From Clostridiaceae bacterium (GTDB lineage Bacteria; Bacillota; Clostridia; Acetivibrionales; DULL01), in NCBI GenBank assembly GCA_012840395.1, contig DULL01000002.1, forward strand, positions 1 to 36,755: a DNA stretch of 36,755 nt, in the 5' to 3' direction. Positions 7,862-17,428 of the stretch are shown in pieces (positions within the stretch are counted from its first letter, which is position 1; the number at the start of each line of letters is the position of its first letter). Below the pieces are notes generated by a model. That model saw only the letters and a program-made list of their open reading frames with translations. It did not search any database and was not told the DNA's origin. Position numbers and translations under genes: made by a program.

Positions 7862-9700
7862 TTACATTTTGTTTCTTGCTTTGGCTCTTTGTTCAGTATC
7901 AAGTATTTTCTTTCTTAATCTTATATTTTTTGGTGTTACTTCAACTAATTCATCTTCAGCTATAAACTCTAAAGCCTGTTCAAGGCTTAAAATTGTTGCA
8001 GGAGTTAGTCTGAGAGCCTCATCTGATCCTGATGCCCGCATGTTGGTAACATGTTTCTTTTTGCATACATTGACTACGATATCCTCAGACCTGGCATTTT
8101 CTCCCACTATCATTCCTTCATATACCCTAGTGCCAGGAGTTATAAAGAGAGTTCCTCTTTCCTGGGCATTATACAACCCATAGGTTACTGCCTCACCGTC
8201 TTCCCAGGCAACTAATGAACCCCTTGGCCTTCCTGAAATATCACCTTTATATGGTTCATATCCGTGAAATACATGATACATTATACCATTACCCTTAGTA
8301 TCAGTCAAAAATTCAGAACGATACCCTATCAATCCCCTGGCCGGAACTTTAAATTCAAGTCTCATATAACCTTCAGTGGCAGAATACATATTTACCAATT
8401 CAGCTTTCCTGGTTCCCAATTTCTCCATGACTACTCCCATATAATTCTCAGGAATATCAATTGTAAGAAATTCAACAGGTTCATATTTTACACCGTCAAT
8501 CTCTTTAATAATAGCCTTTGGTTTTGAAACCTGAAATTCATATCCTTCTCTTCTCATAGTTTCAATCAGAATTGACAAATGTAATTCTCCTCTCCCTGAA
8601 ACAATAAAAGAATCAGGTGTATCGGTTTCTTCCACTTTAAGGCTTACGTTTGTTTCCAGTTCTTTAAAAAGCCTGTCTCTTAAATGTCTTGACGTTACAT
8701 AAGTTCCTTCGGTTCCCGCAAAAGGACTATCATTTACACTAAATGTCATGGTTATAGTTGGTTCCTCAATTGTTATAAAAGGAAGGGGATCGGGATATTC
8801 AACGCTGCATATAGTTTCACCAATATTTATATCCCCTGCTCCCGCTATTGCAACAATATCTCCCAACATTGCTTCTTCTACGCTGATCCTTTTTAAACCT
8901 TCAAACTTAAATAATTTTCCTACTTTAATTATTTGCTGAGAACCATCTTTTTTACAAACAACTGCCTGCTGCCCTGACTTAATTTTGCCGCGGGTAATCC
9001 TTCCTACTCCGATTCTTCCTATATATTCATCATAGTCTATACTTGAAATTTGTAACTGGAGAGGTTTATCAACATATCCCATTGGTGCAGGTACATTATT
9101 GATTATACTTTGAAACAGTGGTTCCAGGTTTTTTCTTTCATCTTCCAAATCATTTACTGCAAAACCATTTCTTGAAGAAGCATACAATAGTTTAAAATCG
9201 GCCTGCTTATCATTTGCACCCAGTTCTAAAAATAAATCCAAAACCTGGTCGGCAACTTCATAAGGTCTGGCATCAGGCCTGTCGATCTTATTAATAACCA
9301 CTATTGGAACCAAATCATATTCCAGAGCTTTTTTTAATACAAACCTTGTCTGGGGCATGGGGCCTTCAAAAGCGTCAACCAGCAGTAATACCCCGTCAAC
9401 CATATTGAGCACCCGTTCGACTTCTCCGCCAAAATCCGCATGCCCCGGTGTATCAACAATGTTTATTTTAATTCCTTTGTAATTTACGGCAGTGTTTTTG
9501 GCGAGGATAGTTATTCCCCGTTCCCGCTCTAATTCATTTGAATCCAAAATTCTCTCTTGTACCTGTTCATTAGATCTGAAGATCCCGCTTTGTTTTAACA
9601 TTCCGTCAACCAGTGTGGTCTTTCCATGATCAACATGCGCAATTATTGCTATATTTCTTATATCTTCTCTAATTATTATTTCTTCTCTATCTTTTTCCAC
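7862..9700 (-). CDS. typA: Ribosome-associated GTPase TypA/BipA
   Basis: A 612-residue translational GTPase of the EF-G family that binds 70S ribosomes and helps late 50S assembly and stress adaptation. Seen: G1 AHVDHGKTT (21-29), G2 [13 protein letters not shown]3 [17 protein letters not shown]4 [10 protein letters not shown], then the domain II, III and V blocks and the BipA-specific C-terminal domain ([38 protein letters not shown]). Start GTG 9700 has AGGGG seven bases upstream and gives the usual family length. An in-frame ATG at 9751 is unlikely: it lies inside the -10 box of the promoter at 9750-9778. It leads a unit with mltG, trmR and trhP. Confidence 0.96.
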   Translation of the reverse strand: MEKDREEIIIREDIRNIAIIAHVDHGKTTLVDGMLKQSGIFRSNEQVQERILDSNELERERGITILAKNTAVNYKGIKINIVDTPGHADFGGEVERVLNMVDGVLLLVDAFEGPMPQTRFVLKKALEYDLVPIVVINKIDRPDARPYEVADQVLDLFLELGANDKQADFKLLYASSRNGFAVNDLEDERKNLEPLFQSIINNVPAPMGYVDKPLQLQISSIDYDEYIGRIGVGRITRGKIKSGQQAVVCKKDGSQQIIKVGKLFKFEGLKRISVEEAMLGDIVAIAGAGDINIGETICSVEYPDPLPFITIEEPTITMTFSVNDSPFAGTEGTYVTSRHLRDRLFKELETNVSLKVEETDTPDSFIVSGRGELHLSILIETMRREGYEFQVSKPKAIIKEIDGVKYEPVEFLTIDIPENYMGVVMEKLGTRKAELVNMYSATEGYMRLEFKVPARGLIGYRSEFLTDTKGNGIMYHVFHGYEPYKGDISGRPRGSLVAWEDGEAVTYGLYNAQERGTLFITPGTRVYEGMIVGENARSEDIVVNVCKKKHVTNMRASGSDEALRLTPATILSLEQALEFIAEDELVEVTPKNIRLRKKILDTEQRAKARNKM

Positions 9701-9749
9701 ATTAATTCCCCTCAAATCAGAGTCTAAGCTGTTAAAATTAGCAAAATTC

Positions 9750-9778
9750 ATTTTAGAATATACCTATTAATTTGTCAA
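9750..9778 (-). promoter_or_regulatory. Sigma-A-type promoter of typA, overlapping the speB stop
   Basis: Minus strand TTGACA (9773-9778), 17-bp spacer, TAAAAT (9750-9755). The speB stop TGA (9775-9777) lies within the -35 box. A transcript would start near 9743, leaving a leader of about 43 nt to the GTG at 9700. Confidence 0.75.
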
Positions 9779-10623
9779 ATTATCAATAATAGCTCCCTCA
9801 TAAGCTTGCATGCTACCGCGGTAGATACACCACTTTGATCATAGATTGGAGATAATTCATTTATATCAATACCTACTATATTAAGAGACGCCAGTTTCAG
9901 GCAAGCCTTCAGAAGCTCATTAAAACTTACACCGCCTCCCTCAGGAGTACCTGTTCCCGGGAATATTGACGGATCCAATACATCCAGATCAATAGAAACG
10001 TAAACAGGTTTTCCAATTAGTTTTTCAACTACTTCTATTAACCTTTCAAAAGTAAATTTCTGAGTAAAAAGATGATTCTTCCCCCATAAAAATTCTTCTT
10101 TATCACCTGAACGAATGCCGAACTGAAATATTCTGTTATCGCCTATAATGTCCCATACCCTTCTCATCACTGTGGCATGAGAGAATTTTTCCCCCAGATA
10201 TTCATCCCTTAAATCAGCATGGGCATCAAAATGAATAATGTGAAGGTCTGGGAATTTTTCTGCAACAGCTTTAACCGCTCCATAAGTAACCAAATGCTCC
10301 CCTCCGATCATAAAAGGGATTTTATTATCAGTTACAATTTTTCGTACATATTCCTCTATAACGCTAAGAGCTTTTTGAGGGTTTCCATAAGCAAGTTCCA
10401 GATCTCCGGCGTCAAAAACACATATTTCGGATAAATCCCTGTCCTGATATGGACTATATGTTTCTATACCGCAAGATTCACTACGTATGGCACTACTTGC
10501 AAATCTTGCGCCCGGCCGAAAAGAAGTAGTAGAATCAAAGGGAGCACCAAAAATTACAATTCTTGATTCATCATATTCACTTTCACATCCAATAAATGTC
10601 TGAAGTTTCCTATTCATCTTCAT
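9775..10623 (-). CDS. speB: Agmatinase (ureohydrolase family)
   Basis: A 282-residue dinuclear-manganese ureohydrolase, hydrolysing agmatine to putrescine and urea. All metal ligands are visible: His110 in GGEHLVTYGAV, Asp133/His135/Asp137 in HFDAHADLRD, and Asp212/Asp214 in SIDLDVLDPS. The segment PGTGTPEGGG is diagnostic for the agmatinase/arginase fold. It overlaps the end of speE by 14 bp (an alternative ATG at 10617 overlaps by 8), implying translational coupling. With an arginine-type decarboxylase and SpeE/SpeD alongside, agmatine is the logical substrate rather than arginine or guanidinobutyrate. Last gene of the spermidine operon. Confidence 0.93.
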   Translation of the reverse strand: MKMNRKLQTFIGCESEYDESRIVIFGAPFDSTTSFRPGARFASSAIRSESCGIETYSPYQDRDLSEICVFDAGDLELAYGNPQKALSVIEEYVRKIVTDNKIPFMIGGEHLVTYGAVKAVAEKFPDLHIIHFDAHADLRDEYLGEKFSHATVMRRVWDIIGDNRIFQFGIRSGDKEEFLWGKNHLFTQKFTFERLIEVVEKLIGKPVYVSIDLDVLDPSIFPGTGTPEGGGVSFNELLKACLKLASLNIVGIDINELSPIYDQSGVSTAVACKLMRELLLII

Positions 10624-11470
10624 CTTCTTTTGTCAAAAGCTCCTTTACATAAGTAGGTAATGCAAAACTGCCTCTATGAATTTCAGTATTGTAATATTTT
10701 GTTGCTATTCCTAAATCATTCCATTCTTTATCGTTAATGTCCAACAGTGGGTCATATTTTTTTGAAGCAAATCCAAAAAGCCAATGACCTGACGGGTATG
10801 TGGGAATATGGGCCTGATATACCCGGCATATGGGAAAAAGCTCTTTAATACGCTTGTGAGCTCTCCTCATTGCCTTGACATATGTATTATAATAAGGGTT
10901 TTCATGCTGATTAACAAGTATACCGTCTTCCTTCAAAGCCTTATAACAATTTCCGTAAAATTCTTTAGTAAACAAACCTTCTCCAGGCCCAAAAGGGTCT
11001 GTGGAATCAACAATAATAAGGTCATACTCTTCCTGTTTTGCCCTTATAAATTTCAAACCGTCCTCATAATATATACTTACCCTAGGATCATCAAGCTTGC
11101 AGGCCGTTTGTTGCAAATACTCTCTTGAGACATCTACCACCATTTTATCTATTTCAACCATTTCTATTTTTTCAATGCTGCTATATCTTGTAAGTTCTCT
11201 TACAGTCCCGCCGTCACCTCCGCCAATAACAAGCACATTTCTGACATTTATATTAGTTGCCATAGGTACGTGGACTATCATATCATGATAGATAAACTCA
11301 TCCTTTTCAGTTACCATCATTAAACCATCAAGCGTCAGAAATCTCCCGAATTCTTTTGAATCAAAAACATCTATTCTCTGATAATTGCTCTGCCTTGAAA
11401 ATAAATGCTTGTCCACCTTTATTGAAAAATATACATTATCTGTATGTTTCTCTGTGTACCACAACTCCAT
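10610..11470 (-). CDS. speE: Spermidine synthase (polyamine aminopropyltransferase)
   Basis: A 286-residue cytoplasmic enzyme that transfers the aminopropyl group of decarboxylated SAM to putrescine. Seen: N-terminal MELWYTEKHTDN, the conserved FGRFLTLDGLMMVTEKDEFIYHDM (read as two adjoining motifs), glycine loop VIGGGDGGTVRE (81-92), EIDKMVVDVSREYL, and the catalytic VDSTDPFGPG with Asp155 and Asp158. Start ATG 11470 is chosen over an upstream in-frame start because AAAGGCGG lies at the right distance and the N-terminus matches the family. It is 71 bp after speA and overlaps speB. Confidence 0.95.
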   Translation of the reverse strand: MELWYTEKHTDNVYFSIKVDKHLFSRQSNYQRIDVFDSKEFGRFLTLDGLMMVTEKDEFIYHDMIVHVPMATNINVRNVLVIGGGDGGTVRELTRYSSIEKIEMVEIDKMVVDVSREYLQQTACKLDDPRVSIYYEDGLKFIRAKQEEYDLIIVDSTDPFGPGEGLFTKEFYGNCYKALKEDGILVNQHENPYYNTYVKAMRRAHKRIKELFPICRVYQAHIPTYPSGHWLFGFASKKYDPLLDINDKEWNDLGIATKYYNTEIHRGSFALPTYVKELLTKEDEDE

Positions 11471-11541
11471 AAACTTACCGCCTTTCCATTTCTGTTGCAA
11501 AATATTCCTTCATTGATAATTATGGGGACTATCATCCAGTT

Positions 11542-12990
11542 TCATACCACTACTTTAATATTATTTATTGTCATATCTTCCGTTCCCGTAAGCAAGCTTC
11601 CCTTTTGTTTGGCATATTCAATATACTCAATTACCTTTCCGGTTATACGTTCCCCGGGTGCAAGTATTGGTATGCCAGGAGGATAACACATTACAAACTC
11701 ACCACATATGAATCCTTTACTCTTGGATATGGGCAAGGATTTTTTATCTTTATAAAAGGCCTCTTGAGGTGCCATAACCACTTCAGGATTAATATATTCC
11801 ACGGGAAACATTCCTGTCTTATCCTTTGAATGCAATCTTTTTATTTCAGACAAAGAAGAGACCAGGCGTTCTATTTCCAATTCCCTGTCACCCACTGAAA
11901 TAATAGCCAGAATATTTCCTATATCTCCAAATTCAATTTGTATTCCGTATTCATCCCTCAATATATCGTATACTTCTATTCCCGCAAGACCTATATCCAT
12001 GGTATGAACCGAAAGTTTTGTCCTGTCAAAATCAAAAAAACTGTTTCCGTCTGTTAATTCCTGTCCGAAAGCATAGTATCCGCCTATCTTGTTTATCTCA
12101 TTCCTGGCATACTCTGCAAGGCCTACAACCTTTTCATATATTTCCTCTCCCCTGATAGCCAGGTTACGCCTTGAAATATCCAATGAAGACAATAAAAGAT
12201 AGGACCCGCTGGTAGTTTGGGTAAGATTCAAAATCTGACGTACATAACCTGCGTTTATATTTTTGCTCATAAGGAGAAAAGAACTCTGTGTAAGGGAACC
12301 GCCAGTTTTATGCATACTAACTGCAGCCATATCAGCTCCCGCTTTCATGGCAGATACAGGCAAATTCTTTCCAAAATAAAAATGCGTGCCATGAGCCTCA
12401 TCAACCAGGACTTTCATATTATTTTTATGTGCAAGTTGCACAATGGTTTTTAAATCTGAACAGACTCCGTAATAGGTAGGGTTATTCACAAAAACAGCTT
12501 TTGCGTCAGGATTTTCATTAATGGCTTTCTCAATATCTTTAACCGTCATACCAAGAGGTATTCCAAGCTTTTCTTGCACTCCGGGATTCACATATACTGG
12601 TATTGCTCCGCATATTACGAGGGCATTAATCGCACTCCGGTGAACATTACGGGGCATAATTATCTTATCGTTTCTTTTACATGTGCTCATTATCATGGTT
12701 TGTACCGCAGCTGTTGTACCATTCACTATGAAAAAAACATTTTCCGCTCCAAAAGCTTCTGCAGCAAGTTCTTCGGCTTCCTTAATCACTGATACGGGAT
12801 GGCAGAGATTATCTAGCAGTCTCATTGAATTAACATCCACTGAAAGGCACTGTTTTCCCAATAGTTCTGCCAATTCCGCATTGCCGCGCCCCTGCTTGTG
12901 CCCGGGAACATCAAAAGGAACTACCCTTAGAGATTTATATTTTACCAGTGCTTCATATATAGGTGCTTTTGACTGTGAAGTGCTTTTCAT
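11542..12990 (-). CDS. speA: Orn/Lys/Arg decarboxylase, probably arginine decarboxylase (Bacillus SpeA type)
   Basis: A 482-residue PLP-dependent decarboxylase of the aspartate-aminotransferase fold (group III, short form without the N-terminal wing domain of E. coli inducible enzymes). Seen: PFDVPGHKQGRG, FFIVNGTTAAVQTMIMS (PLP phosphate region), MPRNVHRSAINAL, VLVDEAHGTHFYF and SMHKTGGSLTQSS with PLP lysine 228; a C-terminal domain contains YPPGIPILAPGERI. Arginine is favoured as substrate because an agmatinase is encoded in the same operon; lysine or ornithine cannot be excluded from the sequence. It starts 12 bp after speD with GGGAGGTG. Confidence 0.9.
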   Translation of the reverse strand: MKSTSQSKAPIYEALVKYKSLRVVPFDVPGHKQGRGNAELAELLGKQCLSVDVNSMRLLDNLCHPVSVIKEAEELAAEAFGAENVFFIVNGTTAAVQTMIMSTCKRNDKIIMPRNVHRSAINALVICGAIPVYVNPGVQEKLGIPLGMTVKDIEKAINENPDAKAVFVNNPTYYGVCSDLKTIVQLAHKNNMKVLVDEAHGTHFYFGKNLPVSAMKAGADMAAVSMHKTGGSLTQSSFLLMSKNINAGYVRQILNLTQTTSGSYLLLSSLDISRRNLAIRGEEIYEKVVGLAEYARNEINKIGGYYAFGQELTDGNSFFDFDRTKLSVHTMDIGLAGIEVYDILRDEYGIQIEFGDIGNILAIISVGDRELEIERLVSSLSEIKRLHSKDKTGMFPVEYINPEVVMAPQEAFYKDKKSLPISKSKGFICGEFVMCYPPGIPILAPGERITGKVIEYIEYAKQKGSLLTGTEDMTINNIKVVV

Positions 12991-13002
12991 TCAAGCACCT
13001 CC

Positions 13003-13827
13003 CTATTCACCAAAAACATTCATGCCACTGAAAATTTCAATCATTTCCTTCCGGAGGCTGTTAATAATTGCAAGACGTTGTTTGGGTGGCAATTCATATA
13101 CGTCTTTGTTGAACAGGTAGTCCTGTAATTCAATTTCTTTTATCATCATCTTGGTATGAAAAATATTGGATTGGTATACATTGACATCTATAGCATCATA
13201 TTTTGTAAGGGTGCTTTCATCAATATAATCCTGTATGGAAGTTATTTCGTGATCAATGAAATACTTTTTACCATCTACATCTCTGGTAAATCCTCGTACC
13301 CTGTAGTCGATTGTAATAATATCTGAATCAAAACTTCCTATTAAATAATTTAGAGCGTTCAGCGGTGATATTTTGCCACAAGTTGAAACATCAATATCAA
13401 CCCGAAATGTAGATATTGCATTTCCCGGATGGTATTCAGGATATGTGTGCACAGTAACATGGCTCTTATCAAGGTGTCCAAGTACTGTTTCACGCTTTCC
13501 TGCAACAGGATAAAGCCCCAGGTTACATGATTTATCAATCATTTCTTCTGGTAGTGCTTCTTCACTAATTAATAATGTAACGCTGGCTCCCTGTGGGTCA
13601 TAATCCTGCTTTGAAATATTGAGGACATGAGCGCCTATGATATCAGTAACGCCGCACAGTATTTTTGTTAATCTTTCTGAATTATATTGCTCATCAATGT
13701 ATGCAACATAATCCTTGCGTTCTCTCTCATCATTTGCATAACACACATCATAGATATTGAAACTAAGAGTTTTCGTGAGGTTGTTAAAGCCGTACAATTT
13801 CAGCTTATTCTGCAACCCTAACACCAC
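13003..13827 (-). CDS. speD: S-adenosylmethionine decarboxylase, long E. coli-type proenzyme
   Basis: A proenzyme of about 270 residues that cleaves itself and forms a pyruvoyl cofactor, then decarboxylates SAM to supply aminopropyl groups. The whole protein follows the long (class 1A) form: [17 protein letters not shown] at the start, [18 protein letters not shown], the self-cleavage site [16 protein letters not shown] with Ser122 (numbered from GTG 13827), [20 protein letters not shown] and [20 protein letters not shown]. The short SpeH form of Bacillus is only about 125 residues. The start is uncertain: GTG 13827 or GTG 13824 follow AAAGG closely, while TTG 13815 would match the E. coli N-terminus best. 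First gene of the spermidine operon. Confidence 0.93.
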   Translation of the reverse strand: MVLGLQNKLKLYGFNNLTKTLSFNIYDVCYANDERERKDYVAYIDEQYNSERLTKILCGVTDIIGAHVLNISKQDYDPQGASVTLLISEEALPEEMIDKSCNLGLYPVAGKRETVLGHLDKSHVTVHTYPEYHPGNAISTFRVDIDVSTCGKISPLNALNYLIGSFDSDIITIDYRVRGFTRDVDGKKYFIDHEITSIQDYIDESTLTKYDAIDVNVYQSNIFHTKMMIKEIELQDYLFNKDVYELPPKQRLAIINSLRKEMIEIFSGMNVFGE

Positions 13828-13852
13828 TACCTTTCATGAAATAATCAAAAAA

Positions 13853-13881
13853 AGCATATGGCAAATATGTTGAATTGTCAA
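13853..13881 (-). promoter_or_regulatory. Promoter of the spermidine operon
   Basis: Minus strand TTGACA (13876-13881), 17-bp spacer, TATGCT (13853-13858). Transcription would start near 13846, only about 20 nt before speD, so there is no room for a riboswitch downstream of it. Confidence 0.75.
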
Positions 13882-13960
13882 GTACTGTTTGAGATAAATT
13901 ATCCAACACTACTTAAAAAAGCATGTATTTTCTGCAGTACTCATGTTGTTATAAATATAC

Positions 13961-13986
13961 TTGGAAGGAATTATTGGAAGGAATTC
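13961..13986. repeat. Short tandem repeat, two 13-bp units
   Basis: TTGGAAGGAATT occurs twice with a 13-bp period (13961-13972 and 13974-13985), followed at 13994 by a related AGGAAGGAAAGG. It lies in the gap between the HD-GYP gene and the speD promoter. Role unknown. Confidence 0.6.
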
Positions 13987-14014
13987 TCTTTGACAGGAAG
14001 GAAAGGTTTTTAAT

Positions 14015-15529
14015 TTAATATGAAGATTCACTTTCAAATGCTATCTTATCATAGTTAGACAGTAAACCAATAAATTTTGATACAATTATACTATCAAATT
14101 GGGGTCCTGATCCAGTTATTAACTGTTCTATTGCCTGATCAAGAGTTAATTTTTTCCGATAGTGCCTGTCTGACATCATGGCATCAAAAGCATCAGCTAC
14201 AGAAAGTATCCGGGAATATAGCGGAATTTCCTCACCTTTTAGTCCAAAAGGATAACCTTTGCCGTCAATTCTTTCATGATGGTGTTTTATAATGGGAATA
14301 ACCTCTTTAAAGGTTGATAGAGCTGAAAGTATCTGAGCCCCTTTAAGAGGATGCTTTTTAATTTCATCGTATTCTTCATCAGTTAACTTACCTGCCTTAA
14401 GTAAAATATCATCAGAGATACCTATTTTACCAACGTCATGAAATATCCCGCTGACTCTCAGCAGTTCAAGTTCAGCGTCAGAGAGATTTAAAATTTTTCC
14501 TATTTCTACTGCATAATATGATACTCTGTCAGAATGTCCCCTGGTATATATGTCTCTTGCATCTACAGCTTTTCTCAGCACTTCTATTGTATCTACATAT
14601 CTTGTCCTGAGTTGTTCATATGCTATGTTTAGCTCTTCATTCTTCTTATTCACAACGCTATGCAGAAAGGAGTTATTAAGAGAAGCTGAAATCTGGTTGG
14701 TAAATATCTCCAGAAGTTTCAGAATCTCATCACTTCCCTCAATACTTGAATTTTCGATATATATTATGCCTAAAGATTCTTTATACTCAATAGATAGAGG
14801 AAGAATAATGGTGCCGTCTTTTTTATAAACCGGCTGCATTGTTGTTCTAACCTTGAATATATCCTCAATAATTGCAGGTTCCAATTTGTCAGGAAAAAAA
14901 TTATTCTCTGAGCTGTATTTACCAATACCTACAAAAATACTTTCTTTTTCATCATCAAACAATTTCAGTGGATCATCAACCATTACAAAAATATCATTAC
15001 TATTGGAAAAGGAAATAACTTGAGGCAGCGCCCTTCTGATAATTTCTTGAGGAGGCTGAAGCTGATATATTTCCGGCGCAGAAGAAACTATTCTGTCCAG
15101 TCCATTTCTGAAGGTTCTAATAGTTCTCTCATGGACTATTGATTTTATACCTGACTCCACCAAAAGCAGCAGTTGTTCAAATTTATCGCTTTTTTCACAA
15201 TACCCTTGAATATCCAATTCTTTGATGGTTTCGAGCGGGGGAGCAAGATCCTTATGCCCGGTAAGCAACAGGATATATAGGTCACGATTGAATTCTCTTA
15301 TCTTTTCAACAACCTTATCTCCATGAATTGGATTCATAAGGTAGTCCAAAATAAGAATATCGTAGTGTTCCTGTCGAATACTTTCGATAGCTTCTATAGG
15401 ATCTGTAAAACCTGTAAAATCATAACCATTTTTTCTCAATACTACGGATAGAGAATCAATAATGCCTATTTCATCATCTATAGCCACTATTCTATATCCT
15501 GTTTGTGCTCTAATGATTCTTTTTCTCAT
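14015..15529 (-). CDS. Response regulator with HD-GYP domain (c-di-GMP phosphodiesterase, RpfG-like)
   Basis: A 504-residue cytoplasmic two-component output protein. Residues 12-130 are a receiver (acidic IDDE 17-20, phospho-acceptor Asp62 in ILDYLMNP, Lys113). About 150-295 looks like a GAF-type sensory fold, with a coiled-coil linker at 293-315. Residues 315-490 are an HD-GYP domain: RGHSDRVSYYAVEIG, HD pair His364-Asp365 in GIFHDVGKIG, HHHER (416-420) and GKGYPFGLKGEEI, so all catalytic motifs are intact and hydrolysis of cyclic di-GMP is expected. Start ATG 15529 has GGGGG upstream and lies inside the end of the kinase gene (20 bp overlap), which makes the kinase its partner. There is no DNA-binding domain, so it acts through c-di-GMP level rather than by direct transcription control. 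Confidence 0.9.
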   Translation of the reverse strand: MRKRIIRAQTGYRIVAIDDEIGIIDSLSVVLRKNGYDFTGFTDPIEAIESIRQEHYDILILDYLMNPIHGDKVVEKIREFNRDLYILLLTGHKDLAPPLETIKELDIQGYCEKSDKFEQLLLLVESGIKSIVHERTIRTFRNGLDRIVSSAPEIYQLQPPQEIIRRALPQVISFSNSNDIFVMVDDPLKLFDDEKESIFVGIGKYSSENNFFPDKLEPAIIEDIFKVRTTMQPVYKKDGTIILPLSIEYKESLGIIYIENSSIEGSDEILKLLEIFTNQISASLNNSFLHSVVNKKNEELNIAYEQLRTRYVDTIEVLRKAVDARDIYTRGHSDRVSYYAVEIGKILNLSDAELELLRVSGIFHDVGKIGISDDILLKAGKLTDEEYDEIKKHPLKGAQILSALSTFKEVIPIIKHHHERIDGKGYPFGLKGEEIPLYSRILSVADAFDAMMSDRHYRKKLTLDQAIEQLITGSGPQFDSIIVSKFIGLLSNYDKIAFESESSY

Positions 15530-17372
15530 CAATTACCCCCGTAAAGTTTGCAGACCTTTCATATGGAATGGATACATAAAAAGTCGTACCTTTCCCATTT
15601 TCTGATGTGAAGCTAATATTTCCACCAAAACGCCCTTTAATATTTATATATGACATGTACAGGCCTAACCCAGTACCTTCTTTTCCTTTTGTTGTAACCA
15701 TTTCTTTGAAAAGCTTATTCCTTATATTTAAGGGTATACCCTGTCCATAATCTCTTATAGAGAATACAATTTCATTATCTACTAAATTAATGTTAAAGTC
15801 AATATCGCCACTACCTCCATTATAAGAATGTATGGCATTCATAATAATATTATCAAAAACTTGAACCAGACTGTTAATATCTCCTTGCAGCTGGGTATTC
15901 ATATCAACCTGAAAGTTTATATTGAGGTTACAGTGATATCTTTTTAATTCATGTTTCATTAAGAGTTCTACTCTTTTAACTACTTCGTCCAAAGTAAAAC
16001 TCTCCGGGAAATCCGATTCAATTTGCATAGCTTGCCCTTTAACCGTTGAAATAATATCGGACATGTATGAACAATGGGGTTTCATTTTTTCAAGCCACGA
16101 CATCATCTCCTTCGCTATTTCACGGTGGTCTTCAAGAGTAACCTGCGGGTCCCCTATTGACAAGTCATACTCGCTAACAAGGTCTTTCAACGCTTCAATA
16201 CCACCTGCAATTGACATAATAGGAGTTTTTAAATTATGGGCAATTCCTCCTATTAATTGTCCCAGTGAAGCCAATCTCTCTTTTTCCATCAGTATTGCTT
16301 GTTTCTCTTTTATTGTTTGTAAATCCTTTTTACTTTGAGTGATATCTTTAAAAAGTACTATTGTACCTACATGGTTGTCATTTGGAATTATAGGGGTAAA
16401 TTCAATAGTAAAATACTTGTTGAAACTGCCATGTTTTATGTTAGCTTCAAAAGAAAAAGTCTTCCTTTCTTCTTTGGAAGCATTTAAATATCTTTCAAAT
16501 TCTTTTAAATCAATACCTTCAAGATCATTAGACTCAATCATTTCAAAAAAGCTTTTTTTCCGGTTGATCTGAAAAATATCTTTAAATGTATCAGTAAAAG
16601 TTTTATTGTAATCAATTATGTCAAATTCTTCATTCAAAACAACAAAACTATCTGAAATAAGGTCTACAACCTTCTGAAGAGCGATAGGAGATATATTCAG
16701 AAAATTATATTTTTGTATTGCATAAATATAACATATAGCAGCAAAAGTGAAAGAAATTGGTGTTGCTGCCGCAGATAATTTTACAATTTTAAATGAATAT
16801 AATATATTAACAACTAAAGGAAATGAAGTACCAAAAACAATTAAAACGGATTGTTTGGAAAAAAACCCTGAATTCTTAAAAGAAAAATAGAATAAATAAC
16901 ATAATCCTATTACCACATATGTATATAATATTAAACTATGAATTGGAAAATAACTGCCATAGACTATATCACCTTCATTAAAGGAATAATTCTTATAAAA
17001 CAACTTGTGATAGTCATTTGTAAGCAATATTAAATAGGAGAATGTAGGAGGGATCAATAATAAATGATGTTTTGCAGATATTTTTACCTCAGTGCGGGCA
17101 AATATTATACCTGTGGCCATCAATGCAAGTGGTGAATAGCATACACCAAAATAACTGATCAACATAAGAATTTTCCCGTCACTGCCATAAAGATAATGAG
17201 CATAATCTCTAAGCAATACTGCAAAACACCAAATAAACATTAATATCATATTACTGAAGAATGCATAATGAATTTGTTTCTTTCTTTTAATCCTGATAAT
17301 ATAAAATAATATAAACAAGATAATAAGCACTGATAAATGCAATAAAACAAATACCAGGTCAATTTTTTTCAT
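15510..17372 (-). CDS. Seven-transmembrane PAS sensor histidine kinase
   Basis: A 620-residue membrane sensor. Residues 5-220 hold seven hydrophobic segments of the HisKA_7TM type; the stretch LLTNDYHKLFYKNYSF between segments is typical of that module. A PAS domain follows (about 235-348, ending VGTIVLFKDITQSKKDLQ), then the dimerisation/phosphoacceptor helix with His379 in IGGIAHNLKTPIMSIAGGIE, and an ATPase domain with N box FDNIIMNAIHSY, G1 RDYGQGIPLNIR and G2 GTGLGLYMSY. The partner is the HD-GYP regulator whose start it overlaps. It begins 56 bp after the NRPS stop with a modest AAGAGAT site; no clear terminator separates them, so read-through from the synthetase gene is possible. The ligand is unknown. 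Confidence 0.9.
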   Translation of the reverse strand: MKKIDLVFVLLHLSVLIILFILFYIIRIKRKKQIHYAFFSNMILMFIWCFAVLLRDYAHYLYGSDGKILMLISYFGVCYSPLALMATGIIFARTEVKISAKHHLLLIPPTFSYLILLTNDYHKLFYKNYSFNEGDIVYGSYFPIHSLILYTYVVIGLCYLFYFSFKNSGFFSKQSVLIVFGTSFPLVVNILYSFKIVKLSAAATPISFTFAAICYIYAIQKYNFLNISPIALQKVVDLISDSFVVLNEEFDIIDYNKTFTDTFKDIFQINRKKSFFEMIESNDLEGIDLKEFERYLNASKEERKTFSFEANIKHGSFNKYFTIEFTPIIPNDNHVGTIVLFKDITQSKKDLQTIKEKQAILMEKERLASLGQLIGGIAHNLKTPIMSIAGGIEALKDLVSEYDLSIGDPQVTLEDHREIAKEMMSWLEKMKPHCSYMSDIISTVKGQAMQIESDFPESFTLDEVVKRVELLMKHELKRYHCNLNINFQVDMNTQLQGDINSLVQVFDNIIMNAIHSYNGGSGDIDFNINLVDNEIVFSIRDYGQGIPLNIRNKLFKEMVTTKGKEGTGLGLYMSYINIKGRFGGNISFTSENGKGTTFYVSIPYERSANFTGVIDEKKNH

Positions 17373-17428
17373 TTAATATTACATCTCTTTCTTTGACTAA
17401 TTAAAATTATGCCTATATTCCCCTATTT

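Noticed and set aside
9701-9751. N-terminal extension of TypA from ATG 9751
   Set aside because: The ATG lies in the -10 box of the typA promoter and has no good binding site; GTG 9700 fits family length and has AGGGG.
13805-13837. Ten-codon open frame [10 protein letters not shown] overlapping the speD start, a possible leader peptide
   Set aside because: No ribosome binding site in front of it; the AAAGG inside it serves speD. Probably chance, although uORFs do control SAM decarboxylase in animals.
13828-14014. Riboswitch or T-box upstream of speD
   Set aside because: The promoter leaves a leader of about 20 nt, too short; no structured element was recognised upstream.
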